From Sphingomonas ginsengisoli An et al. 2013 (lineage in GTDB: Bacteria > Pseudomonadota > Alphaproteobacteria > Sphingomonadales > Sphingomonadaceae): a stretch of DNA of 64,000 nucleotides. Location: positions 1,054,001 through 1,118,000 of the forward strand of contig NZ_CP045434.1 in NCBI RefSeq assembly GCF_009363895.1, in the 5' to 3' direction. The translations under genes were made by a program, and so were the position numbers. Each line of letters opens with the position of its first letter. The first letter of the stretch is position 1. Below are positions 63,087-64,000 of this stretch, piece after piece. Under the pieces are notes generated by a model, which made no database searches, was not told the DNA's origin, and saw only the letters and a list, made by a program, of their open reading frames with translations.

Positions 63087-63736
63087 TTCCTAAGTTCCTT
63101 GAAATCAGTCCCTGCTCTCAGGATAACTGTGCTCCGATGATCCAACGTCCGCAAGCGGGGGCCACCAGACGAGAGTTGAACGACCGTTTCTGGGTCTTTT
63201 CGGACGACGAAGCATTCTGAGCTGACCCGCGGTTCCAATCGGTGAAGAAGTGTCTGAAAAGACCCATCTGCCGCCATTCAGGGCAACCTCGCCGTTTCCC
63301 GTAAGCAGCCGTTTGTTCATGCATGTCTTGAAACTGTAAGTGGCCGGTCTCTGCAAAAAGCCGCAGCGAGCGGACACCGTTTCTCCTCTCAGCATTTGAG
63401 GAAAGACACTCGTGCGGAGCGTAGCCCGAAATACCCACGCGTCTGGGTGAAGCGCGAGGCATTTGCGGCCTTCTTAGCGCGAGATCGACGTAGGCGCTTA
63501 GCGAACCAGGCTACGCCTGCTTTCACCTGATGGTACTACCGTACGTAAGAGCATACACGGAAATAACTGGCTGGTGGAGACCGCGCCAAGTGCAGAAATG
63601 CCGCAATTAGCGCGGATCTCGGCTAATCGATGTGTTGGCTACATGCGCGGTGCTAGATCCTGCGCTACATGAGCTAAGCAGATCAGACTGCAGACCGCCA
63701 GTCGGCCGGCGTACATCAGGGAGCAGCTAAGCTTTC
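63087..63736. other. Non-coding gap between the HNH operon and the right-edge gene
   Basis: 650 bp divergent gap. No convincing gene; it should carry two divergent promoters and includes an inverted repeat at 63606-63627. The part near 63140-63300 resembles decayed repeat sequence (AACGTCCGCAAGCGG, GAACGACCGTTTCTGGGTC). Confidence 0.55.
63606..63627. promoter_or_regulatory. Inverted repeat ATTAGC-N10-GCTAAT
   Basis: Perfect 6-bp arms with a 10-bp spacer, about 110 bp upstream of the right-edge gene and in an AT-richer stretch. Dimension suits a dimeric repressor site. No dedicated regulator is seen. Confidence 0.3.
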
Positions 63737-64000
63737 ATGGGTGAGCACAACGGAGTCGACATCGGTCACATCGTCAAGGTGTTCTTCATCGACGAGGAAA
63801 CCGGCTGGGTCCACGCGAAGACTGCCGAAGGGGTCAATCGCAAGTTCCAACAGTCCGATGGCGTCCTTCCCGAGCATGGTGACGTCCTCTTCCTCTTTGA
63901 TAATCGCTACGAACCTGCTCCCGAAGGCGCCTGGACTGGGCAAAACAATATCGCTGTGGTGCGAAGCATCCAGGAAGATGCGCGGGTGCTGATCGATGGG
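63737..64000 (+). CDS. Unidentified gene, N-terminal part (cut by right edge)
   Basis: 88 residues open to the window end from the ATG at 63737, with GGGAG about 13 bases upstream. It begins MGEHNGVDIGHIVKVFFIDE and continues with HAKTAEGVNRKFQQSDGVLP and EHGDVLFLFDNRYEPAPEGA. The strand pattern suggests a small beta-barrel N-terminal domain like those that precede AAA+ ATPase or other enzymatic domains; the rest is off the window. Codon use fits a real gene. No family recognised. Confidence 0.65.
   Translation, partial: MGEHNGVDIGHIVKVFFIDEETGWVHAKTAEGVNRKFQQSDGVLPEHGDVLFLFDNRYEPAPEGAWTGQNNIAVVRSIQEDARVLIDG

Noticed and set aside
63118-63462. A 114-codon frame in the right intergenic gap
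   Set aside because: Composition resembles frames that arise from dispersed degenerate repeats; no start context and no family features.

Overview
The window is high-GC bacterial DNA from an alphaproteobacterium, most likely a sphingomonad. That assignment is inferred from gene content (pcm-tolC-popZ order, DUF2794, a lone AstD-type dehydrogenase, several TolC/NodT/autotransporter surface genes) and from very dense packing, with many 4-base start/stop overlaps; it was not tested by a search. About 50 kb looks like ordinary core chromosome. From the tRNA-Arg at 50082 rightwards the DNA is visibly less GC-rich and more loosely packed, and carries a site-specific recombinase and unusual accessory genes, so it reads as an integrated genomic island whose far end lies beyond the window.

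Core part. 1-7.4 kb: valS (cut by the left edge), a secreted GH5 glycosidase, an S9 peptidase, a PopZ-like protein, TolC and Pcm. 7.5-14.3 kb: a molybdenum-cofactor operon (tetR-moaD-moaE-moaB-moaC-moeA) divergent from a second operon of a b-type cytochrome, a Tat-exported molybdopterin oxidoreductase lipoprotein, a DUF1223 protein and a TauE/SafE exporter; a palindrome at the tetR start is a candidate operator for both. 14.4-21.3 kb: tRNA-Cys, an RND efflux operon and a divergent LysR regulator. 21.3-29.5 kb: an envelope block of PrsW-type protease, a large metallopeptidase/propeller/barrel protein, a membrane-anchored alanine-rich 10-residue-repeat protein and an autotransporter. 29.7-39.1 kb: OmpR/EnvZ-type two-component pair, quinone oxidoreductase, thiolase, ferredoxin, copper chaperone and SCO protein, alpha/beta hydrolase, SelO, AstD-like dehydrogenase. 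39.2-50.1 kb: dnaB with a perfect DnaA box upstream, dcd, small envelope proteins, an FMN reductase, DUF2794-epsC, a second TauE/SafE protein, obgE, an SDR protein, an orphan Pycsar-effector-like membrane protein, purS-purQ and tRNA-Arg(UCU).

Island part. Next to tRNA-Arg sits a large serine recombinase with DUF2924 and DUF3489 partners, then an exported ClpP-like protein, the two-gene Hen1-Pnkp RNA-repair operon (directly downstream of a strong intrinsic terminator), a two-gene operon of a nucleoid-associated NA37 protein with a RelA/SpoT-synthetase-domain protein, a two-gene operon of an HNH-like protein with a uracil-DNA-glycosylase-like protein, and the start of an unidentified gene. A degenerate repeat of about 70 bp occurs in three of the island's intergenic gaps. 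RNA repair next to a free-standing alarmone-synthetase-like gene and two nucleic-acid-acting pairs suggests a defence or stress island. The NA37 plus RelA/SpoT pair is the best candidate for an undescribed system. That functional reading is inference from neighbourhood and motifs.
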